DNA of 64,000 nucleotides from Acinetobacter sp. CS-2. GTDB lineage: Bacteria; Pseudomonadota; Gammaproteobacteria; Pseudomonadales; Moraxellaceae. The DNA is taken from contig NZ_CP067019.1 in the NCBI RefSeq assembly GCF_016599715.1, positions 496,001 through 560,000 of the forward strand. Direction: 5' to 3'. This document shows positions 1 through 9,193 of the stretch, piece after piece. The position numbers were made by a program, and so were the translations under genes. Position 1 is the first letter of the stretch. Each line of letters begins with the position of its first letter. The notes under the pieces are model-generated. The model saw only the letters and a program-made list of their open reading frames with translations. It was not told the DNA's origin and made no database searches.

Positions 1-116
1 TTTAATTTGTTATATACGGTCATCTTAATCTTTAGCTCGGTTTCTTATCGTATTGCGAAAGTTATACATTAACGAGGTGTTGAAGAATTGTAAAACATTT
101 AACATAAAGGATACAT

Positions 117-148
117 AAAAAAGCCGATCAATTGTGATCGGCTTTTCT
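117..148 (-). terminator. Rho-independent terminator of asd
   Basis: A 10-bp perfect stem (AAGCCGATCA / TGATCGGCTT) with loop ATTG lies just after the asd stop codon. Read on the minus strand it runs into a T-rich tract, so it is a good intrinsic terminator for asd. Confidence 0.85.
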
Positions 149-160
149 TTCATTTAGCAC

Positions 161-1279
161 TTAAGCATTTTTGTAATCAATCAGGATACGTAACATACGG
201 CGTAAAGGTTCTGCAGCACCCCATAGCAGCTGATCGCCGACAGTGAATGCGCCAAGGTATTCTTTACCCATATTCAGTTTACGCAAACGACCCACTGGAA
301 CAGACAGGGTACCTGTAACAGCCACTGGCGTCAGATCGGTCATCGATGCTTCACGGGTGTTGGGAACGACTTTTGCCCAATCGTTTGCATTACGGATAAT
401 GTCTTCGATTTCATCAAGCGGTACATCTTTCTTCAATTTCAATGTAAGTGCTTGAGAATGGCAGCGCATTGCACCGATACGCACACAGTGACCATCAATA
501 GGAACAATCTGCGAGTTACCCAGAATCTTGTTGGTTTCAACCTGGCCTTTCCATTCTTCTTTCGACTGACCGCTTTCAAGCTGTTTGTCGATATACGGAA
601 TTAAAGAACCTGCTAAAGGCACACCAAAGTTTGCTGATGGGAAACCTTCGCTGCGTTGTAAAGCCGCAATTTTAGAATCGATCTCTAAAATTGGAGAGCG
701 AGGGTCATCTAACAAATCTTTAGTATTGTTATACAAGTAACCCATACCGTTGATGAGTTCACGCATGTTTTGCGCGCCCGCACCAGAAGCGGCCTGATAA
801 GTCATCGAAGTTGCCCATTCCACTAAATTGTTTTGGAACAGACCACCTAAGCCCATCAGCATCAAGGAAACGGTACAGTTACCACCAACGAATGTTTTAG
901 TACCATTCACCAGGCCATCTTTAATCACGTTCATGTTGACCGGATCAAGCACGATGATGGCTTCATCATCCATACGTAAGGTAGAAGCTGCATCAATCCA
1001 GTAACCATTCCAGCCTTCAGCTTTCAGTTTCGGGAAAACGTCAGTGGTGTAATCACCACCCTGGCAGGTAATAATGACATCCATTTGCTTCAGACTGTTA
1101 ACGTCTGTCGCATCCATAAGTGCTGGGGCAGTCTTACCGCCAAACGCAGGCGCTTCACCACCTGCATTACTGGTAGAAAAATAGAATGGCTCAAAATGAG
1201 CAAAATCATTCTCTTCAACCATACGTTGCATAAGGACGGAACCTACCATCCCGCGCCAACCGACCAGACCTACTTTCAT
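161..1279 (-). CDS. asd: Aspartate-semialdehyde dehydrogenase
   Basis: Converts aspartyl phosphate to aspartate semialdehyde with NADPH, the branch step toward lysine/diaminopimelate, threonine and methionine; cytosolic. The 372-residue product starts [14 protein letters not shown], the N-terminal NADP-binding loop. The active-site cysteine is Cys135 in GGNCTV, the same number as in the E. coli enzyme. The frame stays open 11 codons further upstream, but ATG at 1279 was chosen because it opens directly on the dinucleotide-binding motif and is preceded by a purine-rich GAGGCGAAG stretch. Length fits the proteobacterial family. It stands alone with its own terminator. Confidence 0.96.
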   Translation of the reverse strand: MKVGLVGWRGMVGSVLMQRMVEENDFAHFEPFYFSTSNAGGEAPAFGGKTAPALMDATDVNSLKQMDVIITCQGGDYTTDVFPKLKAEGWNGYWIDAASTLRMDDEAIIVLDPVNMNVIKDGLVNGTKTFVGGNCTVSLMLMGLGGLFQNNLVEWATSMTYQAASGAGAQNMRELINGMGYLYNNTKDLLDDPRSPILEIDSKIAALQRSEGFPSANFGVPLAGSLIPYIDKQLESGQSKEEWKGQVETNKILGNSQIVPIDGHCVRIGAMRCHSQALTLKLKKDVPLDEIEDIIRNANDWAKVVPNTREASMTDLTPVAVTGTLSVPVGRLRKLNMGKEYLGAFTVGDQLLWGAAEPLRRMLRILIDYKNA

Positions 1280-1468
1280 GCCACTTCGCCTCGGTGCGTT
1301 AAAAAAAATCAAAAGGGATTCGAGTGTATCAAAAAGGGACGTGACTGCAAGTACTACATAATGAAAACATCAATATTATTGAGAGAAATCTCTTGTTTAT
1401 GTTACATACAAAATTGATAAAGTTTTTCAACTGCAGATCGAATTACCAAGATAAACAGAGTAAAGCTG

Positions 1469-2599
1469 ATGATTTGGGTGGAAATAATTGCAGTTTTAGT
1501 GATATGGCTGACATTCTGGTCACTGATTCCACGGGATGAGTGGTGGATTCGAGGTGCTGATTTTCCACGGCTACAAATTCTGGTTTTAGGACTGATTGCT
1601 TTTGTTCTGCTGCTGGTCTGGGAGCAACCCTGGAATTTAACACGGGAAATTATTTTTATCGGTCTGATTGCGGCACTGGCGTACCAGCTCAAAATGGTGC
1701 TGCCTTATACCTTTCTTTGGAAAAAGCAGGTTAAGCATGTCCGCAAACATCAGCTGAATCCGGACAAGCAAATTTCCCTGATCATTTCCAATGTACTAAC
1801 GTCAAATACCCAATACCAGTTGTTGATTGAGCAGATTCAAAAGCATCAGCCAGATTTGCTGTTAACGTTAGAATCAGATCGGGTCTGGCAAAAAGCACTT
1901 TCCACGATTGAAAAAGATTATCCCTATCGGGTGCCTGTACCTCTGGATAATTTATACGGCATGCATCTGTATAGCCGTTTAGAGCTGAACAGTACCGAGG
2001 TCAAGTTCATTTTAAGTGATGAGATTCCTTCCATTCATACCACAGTCATTTTGCGTTCAGGTCAGCCGGTCCAGCTTTATTGCCTGCATCCCAAACCGCC
2101 GAGCCCTACTGAAGCGAAAGATTCGACGCTACGGGATGCGGAACTATTAATTGTGGGTGACCAGATCAAGGATCTGGATGAAAGCTGTATTGTGATGGGA
2201 GACTTGAATGATGTGGCTTGGTCGCGAACGACCCGACTGTTTCAGCGCATGAGTGGTTTGCTCGATCCACGGGTGGGACGTCACTTTGTCAATACCTTCC
2301 ATGCCGATTATCCCTTATTGCGTTGGTCACTGGATCATATTTTTCACAGTACCGATTTTGCTTTGGTTCACATGAAACGGTTGCCTCATGTCGGTTCAGA
2401 CCATTTTCCGGTTTATGTGGTTTTACAGACAGGACGTGTTTTTGAACGGGTGCAAGAAGAACTGGAGCAAACGGATGCTGATGAACAGCAGGCACAAGAA
2501 ACAATAAAAGAAGGTATTGAAAAAGCTGAAAAAGAAGAAAAACCAGTCACCGATGAAATTGCCCAGAGCTATAAAAATGCAATCAAGCAGGCAGATTAA
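1469..2599 (+). CDS. Membrane-anchored endonuclease/exonuclease/phosphatase-family protein
   Basis: The first ~75 of 376 residues hold two or three hydrophobic segments (about 2-20, 34-52 and 56-78). They are followed by an endonuclease/exonuclease/phosphatase (EEP) fold domain at about 95-325. Recognisable EEP landmarks are SNVLTSN near 110, the VMGDLNDVAWSR block near 245 (catalytic Asp/Asn pair) and SDHFPV near 315 (terminal Asp-His). The C-terminal ~45 residues are a Glu/Lys-rich, probably coiled tail. This membrane-plus-EEP layout is common in gammaproteobacteria, but the substrate is unknown; a phosphodiesterase or phosphatase role is inferred from the fold only. Monocistronic, divergent from asd. 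Confidence 0.85.
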   Translation: MIWVEIIAVLVIWLTFWSLIPRDEWWIRGADFPRLQILVLGLIAFVLLLVWEQPWNLTREIIFIGLIAALAYQLKMVLPYTFLWKKQVKHVRKHQLNPDKQISLIISNVLTSNTQYQLLIEQIQKHQPDLLLTLESDRVWQKALSTIEKDYPYRVPVPLDNLYGMHLYSRLELNSTEVKFILSDEIPSIHTTVILRSGQPVQLYCLHPKPPSPTEAKDSTLRDAELLIVGDQIKDLDESCIVMGDLNDVAWSRTTRLFQRMSGLLDPRVGRHFVNTFHADYPLLRWSLDHIFHSTDFALVHMKRLPHVGSDHFPVYVVLQTGRVFERVQEELEQTDADEQQAQETIKEGIEKAEKEEKPVTDEIAQSYKNAIKQAD

Positions 2600-2823
2600 A
2601 TAATAGAAAAGTGTACGAAATGGCTTACATTGATTTAGGTCAATTGCGAATGTTTCTTTTTTATAAACTAGCTTAATCTGTACTCATCAGCCAAGGAGCC
2701 GGGAAAGGAAAATCCCATTATGGAAGATCAAACACATGGCTGATAGAAAGTCATCATGGATATGATGCAGCAATGGATAGCAATAACAGAATAAAAATAA
2801 CATTTGAAAGCACAACCTCATGT

Positions 2824-2854
2824 ACCCGAGTTTTGCAGGATGCAGAACTCGGGT
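2824..2854 (+). terminator. Strong hairpin, possible terminator or 5' leader structure
   Basis: ACCCGAGTT and AACTCGGGT pair perfectly, then a T/G mismatch, then TGCA-gga-TGCA closes the top. Only a weak T tract follows. It sits between the EEP gene and the small broken membrane-protein gene, so it could end the first transcript or lie in the leader of the second. The rest of 2600-2894 shows no gene. Confidence 0.55.
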
Positions 2855-2894
2855 CTATGGTTTTATAGAACCTCTTGAAAATAAAATTTCAGCC

Positions 2895-3212
2895 ATGTAT
2901 TTATCAACATTTCAAGAACTTAAAATTTATGTTGTAAATTTTACTGAACTATCACGTGATGCTTTACATATTTATGCAGGGCTGACGCTATTTTTTATCG
3001 TGGCGTTTTTCTACCATCGTCAGTTGAAGTCGAAGTGGGCGATTTTGGCTGTGCTTATTGTTGCAATTGCTGCAGAGTTGTTGGATGCCCGTGATGATTT
3101 AATCAATTATGGGCTGTAGCGCATTGGTGCCAGTGTGCACGATATCATCAATACCATTTTCTGGCCGCTGCTCATTTGGCTCATGGCACGATTTCGGGTG
3201 TGGAGAGTTTAA
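2895..3212 (+). pseudogene. Small membrane protein gene interrupted by an in-frame TAG
   Basis: Translation from ATG 2895 gives a 74-residue hydrophobic protein that stops at TAG 3117-3119. The same frame continues without break for 30 more sense codons to TAA 3210-3212. That extension (RIGASVHDIINTIFWPL... ending ARFRVWRV) looks like genuine membrane-protein sequence with a second hydrophobic stretch. A single TGG-to-TAG change would explain the stop. The intact product would be about 105 residues with two membrane segments. Function not recognised. Either a real nonsense mutation, a base-call error or amber readthrough; pseudogene is the simplest reading. Confidence 0.7.
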
Positions 3213-3348
3213 TACGTTATGGCTTTCGAAATATCAATGCCTGCCATCCTCATCATATATCCAATTATTCAATGTTTACGAAAATTTGCTTTTAATTTCG
3301 GTATTACTAACAGCTTGTCGCCATTGAAAAATGACTCATCAATGAAGT

Positions 3349-4449
3349 CTATTTCAAAACTTGCTTATATAAGTGAAGCGTTTGATCACACATCTCTTTC
3401 AAGCTAAACGTTGTGACTGGCTTTACTTGTTGCGGTTCATCCAGATGATTCTTGACTGCATTGAACAGTGCAGCGTGATCATCCACGGCAATTAAACCTT
3501 GTGGATACAGCTGCGATAAGATCTCCGCAACCCCGCCACGGTTCCAGCCAATCACCGGAGTGCCTACCGATAGTGCTTCTAAAGCAGTACGACCAAAGGT
3601 TTCTGCCTGATTGGAAAGGGAGAGCACCACATCGCTAAATGCCAGCCATTCACGAATATCTGAGCGATGACCAACGAAAGTGATTTTGTCAGTTAAGCCT
3701 TTGCCTTGAATGGTGTCCTGCATTTCTTTCAAATAAGCGGCTTTTTTCGGATCGGCTCCACCCACCACTACCGCATGCAAGTTGGGGTATTGTTGCTGTA
3801 ATTTTTCGACCAATCCAATCAGGGTTTCATGACCTTTTAAACGGGTAATCCGTCCTGGAAGACAGAGTAAAAACTTGTTTTCCAGTTCAGGAAAGTCTTT
3901 AAAGGTTTGATTCAGCCATTGTACAGACGGTTGATAGCCATGCGGAAATGCTACAGGGTCTATACCACGGTAAATCCGCACGATATCTTGTGCTGGGCAA
4001 TTTTTATAATTGTCGGTGATGTATTTGACCACACTGTCCGATACGGCAATGACTTTTTCAGCCTGGGTCATAATTTGACTATAACGGTTAATCGAATAGA
4101 AGCCATGCACGGTACTGATTAAATGTGGACGACGCGCAGCAGGAATGCCTTTTAAAGCAAAATGGGTCAGCCATGCAGGCACGCGGGAACGCACATGCAC
4201 GATATCTGGTTGGTGCTGTTCAATCAGCTGACGTAGCGGACGAATTTGCCATAAGCTCGACAGGGCTTTTTTATGAATGGCTAGAGTCAAATGTGTTGAA
4301 CCTTCCGCTTCAAGCTGGGTCACCAGCCGGCCACCATTCGACACCACCAAAGATTCATGACCTTCTGCAACCAAGGCACGGGCGATTTCTAAAGTACCGC
4401 GTTCTACGCCACCGCTATTCAGTTCAGGAAGAAGTTGCATCACTTTCAT
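3349..4449 (-). CDS. Glycosyltransferase family 4 (GT-B fold)
   Basis: A 366-residue GT-B glycosyltransferase. The N-terminal half opens MKVMQLLPELNSGGVERG, the classic acceptor-side glycine loop. The C-terminal half has the donor-binding region LCLPGRITRLKGHETLI near 190 and the E-x7-E type block AETFGRTALEALSVGTPVIG near 290. It probably adds a sugar from a nucleotide sugar to an envelope glycan, most likely lipooligosaccharide core. That role is inferred from the family and from the acyltransferase gene immediately upstream on the same strand. The exact linkage cannot be read from sequence. The frame ends in ordinary coding sequence; no signal peptide. Confidence 0.85.
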   Translation of the reverse strand: MKVMQLLPELNSGGVERGTLEIARALVAEGHESLVVSNGGRLVTQLEAEGSTHLTLAIHKKALSSLWQIRPLRQLIEQHQPDIVHVRSRVPAWLTHFALKGIPAARRPHLISTVHGFYSINRYSQIMTQAEKVIAVSDSVVKYITDNYKNCPAQDIVRIYRGIDPVAFPHGYQPSVQWLNQTFKDFPELENKFLLCLPGRITRLKGHETLIGLVEKLQQQYPNLHAVVVGGADPKKAAYLKEMQDTIQGKGLTDKITFVGHRSDIREWLAFSDVVLSLSNQAETFGRTALEALSVGTPVIGWNRGGVAEILSQLYPQGLIAVDDHAALFNAVKNHLDEPQQVKPVTTFSLKEMCDQTLHLYKQVLK

Positions 4450-4521
4450 GGTTTTTTGCCTTTAGGGTTGTCGCAAAGCGGAGTTTTACCGTTCATTTAT
4501 CCAATATTAGGAGTTTATTCT

Positions 4522-4613
4522 TTACTTTTGTTTCGGCAAAAGTAACAAAACCATCTGTTGGACTGATGATACATCCATGATATCGCAGTCCAACGGGCGA
4601 CATCCTTGTCGCC
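4522..4613. repeat. Cluster of three short inverted repeats (REP-like)
   Basis: Three perfect inverted repeats lie head to tail in the gap between two envelope genes: TTACTTTTG/CAAAAGTAA (4522-4545), GTTGGACTG/CAGTCCAAC (4557-4594) and GGCGAC/GTCGCC (4596-4613). This has the look of a dispersed intergenic REP-type element. Copy number elsewhere cannot be checked here. It could also attenuate transcription between the acyltransferase and glycosyltransferase genes. Confidence 0.5.
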
Positions 4614-4666
4614 TTTACACGATAGTAGATTCTGTGCGAGGTTTCTTAGTTATCTTAATTATCTTA

Positions 4667-5602
4667 TTAATAGATTTTCTCAAAGCCTTCCGGACGAGTT
4701 TTAAAGCGACGATGGAACCACATATATTGGGTCGGGGCAATACGCAGCTGACGTTCAATAATCTGGTTGACACGGGCGGCATCATCTACTTCATCTTCAC
4801 TGGGCAGATTATCCACCACAGGTTCAATCAGTACATGATAACGCGGATCTTTTAGATCACCGCTACGATAAAAATATAAAGGAATCGGTACGGCTTTGGA
4901 TATTTTCAGTAAACGGCGATGTGCCGTTACCGTGGCAGCAGGAGTACCGAAAAACGGTGCCATCACACCCTGTTTTAAACCAAAATCCTGATCCGGGCTA
5001 TACCAGATGGCATGACCCTCTTTCAGATTGCGGATCAGGCCGCGCATGTCGTCATGGTCAATCTGGTGGGCATAAATAGTGGCACGACAGCGGTAAATCA
5101 GCATATCGAGCAAAGGATTGTTCTGCGGACGATAAACCACATCCGGTTCGAAATACTGGGCACACAAGTAGCCACCGGCATCCAGCAAAGTAGAATGCGT
5201 ACCAAGCAGTAAAACCCCTTTTCCTGCGGCTTGGGCATTTTGAATATGTTCCAGACCTTCAATCGTGACGCGGTCTTTAAACCACTGAGGGCAATACCAG
5301 GCATTTAAGGTTTCAAAAATACCAATCATCTGGTCGATAAAAACCTGACGTGCATTCTCCTGAACTTGCTGTGCAGACCATTCAGGAAAACAGACTTCCA
5401 TGTTACGGACTGTGGTTTTGCGGCGCGATTTCAGCTTATCGAAGGCCAGATTGCCAATAAAAGTGGCCAGACGGTACTGAATCGCCCAAGGTAAGATCGC
5501 CAAAATCATCAGCAAGACAATCCCAATCCAGATGCCCCAATATTGAGGTAGCAGGAAAGACCATTGGAATTCTCCGGGAGTGTAATCTGGCTTTTTACTC
5601 AT
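4667..5602 (-). CDS. Lipid A biosynthesis lauroyl-type acyltransferase (LpxL/HtrB superfamily)
   Basis: A 311-residue single-anchor acyltransferase. A hydrophobic segment near residues 20-42 is followed by the HX4D catalytic motif HSTLLD near 135 and the conserved downstream block YSPDQDFG near 200, both typical of the LpxL/LpxM/HtrB family that transfers acyl chains to lipid A from acyl-ACP at the inner membrane. Which acyl position it serves cannot be told. The frame is open upstream to a TTG at 5620; ATG 5602 (MSKKPDYTPG) was chosen as the first plausible start, but no clear ribosome site marks either. Same strand as the downstream glycosyltransferase. Confidence 0.88.
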   Translation of the reverse strand: MSKKPDYTPGEFQWSFLLPQYWGIWIGIVLLMILAILPWAIQYRLATFIGNLAFDKLKSRRKTTVRNMEVCFPEWSAQQVQENARQVFIDQMIGIFETLNAWYCPQWFKDRVTIEGLEHIQNAQAAGKGVLLLGTHSTLLDAGGYLCAQYFEPDVVYRPQNNPLLDMLIYRCRATIYAHQIDHDDMRGLIRNLKEGHAIWYSPDQDFGLKQGVMAPFFGTPAATVTAHRRLLKISKAVPIPLYFYRSGDLKDPRYHVLIEPVVDNLPSEDEVDDAARVNQIIERQLRIAPTQYMWFHRRFKTRPEGFEKIY

Positions 5603-5654
5603 AGTGACCATTTTGAACAAAAGTTTTTTGCAAGTGTAACATGAAGTTATTTTT

Positions 5655-5693
5655 TAAATAAAAAAGCACCTGCAACGCCAATTACAGGTGCTT
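5655..5693 (-). terminator. Rho-independent terminator of uup
   Basis: AAGCACCTG (5664-5672) pairs perfectly with CAGGTGCTT (5685-5693), and on the minus strand a run of T follows. It lies just after the uup stop. Confidence 0.85.
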
Positions 5694-5708
5694 CAAGCAT
5701 GAGGAAAA

Positions 5709-7619
5709 TCAGTTGCCGTTAACCAGCTTTTCTAATTCTTCCCAACGCTCTAATTTTTCCAGTAACAGATCATCAATTTCAGTCAGGCGGTTGGAAAGTT
5801 TCATGGCTTTGTCTGCATCGCTCACAAACAGGGAACCATCGGCAAGTTGAGCGTTAATTTCAGCTTGCTCTTTTTCCAGCGCTTCCATTTCAGCAGGCAG
5901 TTGCTCTAAAGCACGCTGATCTTTATAGCTGAGTTTCACTTTCTTTGCCGGAGCAGGTTCAGCCGCTTTGGCTTCTGCTTTGGCCACGGCTTTTTTGACA
6001 TCACTTTTCTGATCAACCACAGTCTGATCAGGACGTTGTTGCAAGTAATCCTGATAACCGCCGATGTATTCATCGATATTGCCTTTACCGTCAAATACCC
6101 AGGTGGATGTCACCACGTTGTCCATAAAGGCACGGTCATGCGAAATCAGTAACAGGGTACCTTTATAATCGCCGAGCATTTCTTCCAGTAGTTCAAGCGT
6201 CACCATATCCAGGTCATTAGTCGGTTCATCCATCACAATCAGGTTGGATGGTTTGAGCAATAGTTTGGCGAGCAGAATACGGTTACGTTCACCACCAGAA
6301 AGCGCTTTAACCGGTGTACGCGCACGTTCAGGTGAGAACAGGAAGTCCTGTAAATAGCTATAGATATGACGGCGGCCACCGTTGACATCGACAAAGTCCG
6401 AACCTTCAGAAACGTTGTCTTTAACCGATTTCTCTAAATCAAGTGCATTACGTAGCTGGTCAAAATAGGCAATTTCAAGCTGGGTGCCTGTTTTTACCGA
6501 ACCACCGTGTTCAATCTCGCCTAGAATAGCTTTGATCAGCGTGGTTTTACCGACACCGTTATCACCGACCAGACCTATACGGTCGCCACGTAATACCAAG
6601 GCAGAGAAATCTTTGATAATCGGTTCCTGATTGCCAAAGGCCACACGTAAATGCTCAATTTCAAACACGACCTTGCCTGAGCGGTTGGCATCCTGAGTGG
6701 CCATGCTCACTTTGCCTTGCTGTGAGCGACGTGCTTTTGATTCTTCACGCAATTCTTTTAAGGCACGGACACGGCCTTCGTTACGGGTACGGCGTGCTTT
6801 AATGCCTTGACGAATCCAGACTTCTTCTTCAGCTAAACGTTTGTCGAATAAAGCATTTTGCTTTTCTTCTGCTTCCATTTGCTGAGCTTTTAAGTCAAGG
6901 TAACGTGAATAGTTGCCTTCAAAACTGCGCAATTGACCACGGTCCAACTCGACAATACGGGTGGCAATACTGTCGACAAATGAACGGTCATGCGAAATAA
7001 ATAACAGGGTTAGATTATTTTGATCGAGCAGGAATTTTTCCAGCCATTCAATACTTTCAACGTCCAGATGGTTTGTCGGTTCGTCGAGTAAAAGTACATC
7101 GGGTTGAGTGAGTAGGGCACGTGCTAAAAGAACACGACGTTTACGACCACCGGACAAATCGGCTAAATCGGCATCCGGGTCTAAACCCATTTTGCTTAAA
7201 ATTGAATTTACTTTGTTCTCTAAAGCCCAGCCATCGACTTGATCGAGTTTGTGCTGTAAGTTACCCATGCGGTCGCAGGCTTCCATATCTCCCAGTACGC
7301 AGGCATCACTGGCTTCATGATAAGCTTTCAGTACTGCTGCCGCTTCACCTGCACCATCGGCTACAATGTCGGCGACTTTGCCGGAATCCATCGGAACATC
7401 TTGGGCCAGCATGGAAATGGTGATGCCATTTTGTATAGAAACTTCACCACGATCTGGCAGCAAACTTCCTTCGATGAGTTTAAGTAAGGTAGACTTACCC
7501 TCACCATTACGGCCAATCAAACAGACTCGTTCACCGCGTTCCAGATTAAAGTTCGCGCCGTCGAGCAGGGACGGTCCGCCAAACGCAAGTTGGACATCCC
7601 TTAAAGTAATATAGGCCAT
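5709..7619 (-). CDS. uup: ABC-F family ATPase Uup
   Basis: A 636-residue soluble ABC-F protein with two ATP-binding cassettes. The first has Walker A GRNGEGKST and signature LSGGRKRR. The second has Walker A GDNGVGKTT and signature LSGGERNR. A charged linker lies between them and a coiled-coil C-terminal domain at about 560-636, the hallmark that separates Uup from EttA. ABC-F proteins act on ribosomes; Uup also binds DNA and lowers precise transposon excision in E. coli. ATG 7619 (MAYITLRD) is preceded by AGGAAAC at good spacing; an upstream extension of 15 codons would run into slyX. Only 33 bp separate it from divergent slyX. Confidence 0.93.
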   Translation of the reverse strand: MAYITLRDVQLAFGGPSLLDGANFNLERGERVCLIGRNGEGKSTLLKLIEGSLLPDRGEVSIQNGITISMLAQDVPMDSGKVADIVADGAGEAAAVLKAYHEASDACVLGDMEACDRMGNLQHKLDQVDGWALENKVNSILSKMGLDPDADLADLSGGRKRRVLLARALLTQPDVLLLDEPTNHLDVESIEWLEKFLLDQNNLTLLFISHDRSFVDSIATRIVELDRGQLRSFEGNYSRYLDLKAQQMEAEEKQNALFDKRLAEEEVWIRQGIKARRTRNEGRVRALKELREESKARRSQQGKVSMATQDANRSGKVVFEIEHLRVAFGNQEPIIKDFSALVLRGDRIGLVGDNGVGKTTLIKAILGEIEHGGSVKTGTQLEIAYFDQLRNALDLEKSVKDNVSEGSDFVDVNGGRRHIYSYLQDFLFSPERARTPVKALSGGERNRILLAKLLLKPSNLIVMDEPTNDLDMVTLELLEEMLGDYKGTLLLISHDRAFMDNVVTSTWVFDGKGNIDEYIGGYQDYLQQRPDQTVVDQKSDVKKAVAKAEAKAAEPAPAKKVKLSYKDQRALEQLPAEMEALEKEQAEINAQLADGSLFVSDADKAMKLSNRLTEIDDLLLEKLERWEELEKLVNGN

Positions 7620-7652
7620 ACTGTTTCCTGAAATCCCCAATGAGGACTTAAA

Positions 7653-7898
7653 ATGACTAAACAAAAAAATCTTAATGATCAGGCGTCATTTTCCGCACAC
7701 TTGGAAGATTTGCAAGTCCGAATTACATTTTTAGATGATTTAGTTGAACAGTTGAATGAACAGGTAACACGTCAACATATTGAAATTATGGATTTAAAGA
7801 AGCAAATGCAGCTGCTTTATCAGCGTGTGGAATCTGCCGATTTATCGGAAGGCATTGCTGCCTTTGATCCGATGTCCAACCGGCCACCGCATTATTGA
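7653..7898 (+). CDS. slyX: SlyX family protein
   Basis: An 81-residue acidic coiled-coil protein. Residues 15-60 form a heptad-patterned helix (LEDLQVRITFLDDLVEQLNE) and the end has FDPMSNRPPHY, both diagnostic for SlyX. Its biochemical role is unknown. A GAGGA ribosome site precedes the ATG. It is divergent from uup with only 33 bp between starts, so its promoter must lie inside the uup coding region. Confidence 0.9.
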   Translation: MTKQKNLNDQASFSAHLEDLQVRITFLDDLVEQLNEQVTRQHIEIMDLKKQMQLLYQRVESADLSEGIAAFDPMSNRPPHY

Positions 7899-7918
7899 GC
7901 TGAACCCGTCCGTGTATT

Positions 7919-7950
7919 AAAGCCTTGGTGTTGATCAGGGCTTTTTTATT
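7919..7950 (+). terminator. Rho-independent terminator of slyX
   Basis: AAAGCCTTGGT and ATCAGGGCTTT form an 11-bp stem with two G-T pairs, followed by TTTTTATT. It lies 20 bp after the slyX stop. Confidence 0.8.
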
Positions 7951-8124
7951 TGAAAAAGAACTTAACTTATCCTTTCCTTCGCTATTGAATAACCTTCTAA
8001 AATTAAAGCACTAGGTCGAGTCATGCCACTGAGTAAAAAACCAGAAGCATAAAGTATTTGACCTTTGCCATGGTTCCCGTTCTAATGCACCGCATCTGCC
8101 TAGCCGAACTGTTTATTCGAAGAT

Positions 8125-9123
8125 ATGAGTCATAAAGTCGTTCTTCTTGATCTTGAAAATAATATGCCGACTGCGCAATTGTTGCGTAACATCATTCCGC
8201 ATTATGCAGCAATTTACCTGTTTAATTGCCAGGGAAAATTTGAATATTCTCTGCAAGATTTAACGGAATTTTCAAGTTGGGTCAGCAGTGGGCAAGTGGT
8301 CATTCTGGAAACGGCAGAAGTCGAGCACAAAGAGTTTGAGTATGCGGTTGTGGTTGGGCAACTGCTTGCGCTGCTAGATGCCGATGCTTCTATTGAACTC
8401 ATATCTGCCATGCCAAGCAGTGAAATGCTGCTCGAAATGCTACAGTCTTCCAACCTGAACTGTAGTCTGATCCAGGTTCAGGCTGAAGAACCGGCGTTAA
8501 ATACCAAGTACAAAATTCCCAGTGTCGAGACCATTCTGCAAAAACCGGATTTGTTGCTTGTCAAAAAGTATTGTGATGCTTTAGGGAAAATGAAGGGCAA
8601 ACCGAATACGCTGGAGAAATTGAAGAACTCGCTGGCGAATATTTTGCAAGTCGAAAATGATCAGCTTCAGCATCTCACTGGCTTATTGATTAATCTAAAA
8701 ATTGTGAAACGTTTTGACCAGCAAATCAGTTTCCGTAAAAAAGTCATTAAGCAATGGATGCAACTGGACTTGGAGCAGAAAACATCTTTAGAAAAATCGC
8801 AGAACATGTCCTCTGCTTTTGCGGAGTTATCCCCTGAATCTTCACAAGAAGTAGAAGAAGTGCAGGCCAAAACATTGCATCAGGCACAAAAAGAGTTATT
8901 TAAAAACTTTTCCAAAATTGATCCGGTACAGGTGATTGTGGCGCAAAAACTACGCGAATTAAAATCCGATAAACCCAAAGACATTTATGCTTTGCGCGAT
9001 TTGCTGGAGCAGCTTTTCCCGAAATCGGATGTGCGGTTATTGCTTAAGGAATTGATTGAGAAAGGATATATTTACTGGAATGGTAGTGAAGTCCTGTATA
9101 GTCATGAGCTGTTCCTGAATTAA
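8125..9123 (+). CDS. Conserved protein of unknown function, possible PIN/NYN-like N-terminus
   Basis: A 332-residue soluble protein I do not recognise. It opens MSHKVVLLDLENNMP, reminiscent of the first acidic strand of PIN/NYN nuclease folds. It continues as alternating strands and helices to about residue 115 (VVILETAEVEHKEFEYAVVVGQLLALL). A winged-helix-like region may follow at about 150-210 (IPSVETILQKPDLL...TLEKLKNSLANIL) and another near the end (IYALRDLLEQLF...LLKELIEKGYIYWNGSEVLY), with a Gln/Glu-rich linker between. DNA or RNA binding is inference only. It lies upstream of the topA cluster on the same strand. Confidence 0.7.
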   Translation: MSHKVVLLDLENNMPTAQLLRNIIPHYAAIYLFNCQGKFEYSLQDLTEFSSWVSSGQVVILETAEVEHKEFEYAVVVGQLLALLDADASIELISAMPSSEMLLEMLQSSNLNCSLIQVQAEEPALNTKYKIPSVETILQKPDLLLVKKYCDALGKMKGKPNTLEKLKNSLANILQVENDQLQHLTGLLINLKIVKRFDQQISFRKKVIKQWMQLDLEQKTSLEKSQNMSSAFAELSPESSQEVEEVQAKTLHQAQKELFKNFSKIDPVQVIVAQKLRELKSDKPKDIYALRDLLEQLFPKSDVRLLLKELIEKGYIYWNGSEVLYSHELFLN

Positions 9124-9193
9124 TTTCATCGCTGTAACTTGCGTTTTATATTCAGCTTATGCAACTCTAATAAAGGAATAAAAAGGTTGTGCT

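Noticed and set aside
7121..7614. Plus-strand ORFs of 82-100 codons inside uup
   Set aside because: They lie antisense to two well-conserved ATP-binding motifs and have no ribosome sites or family features.
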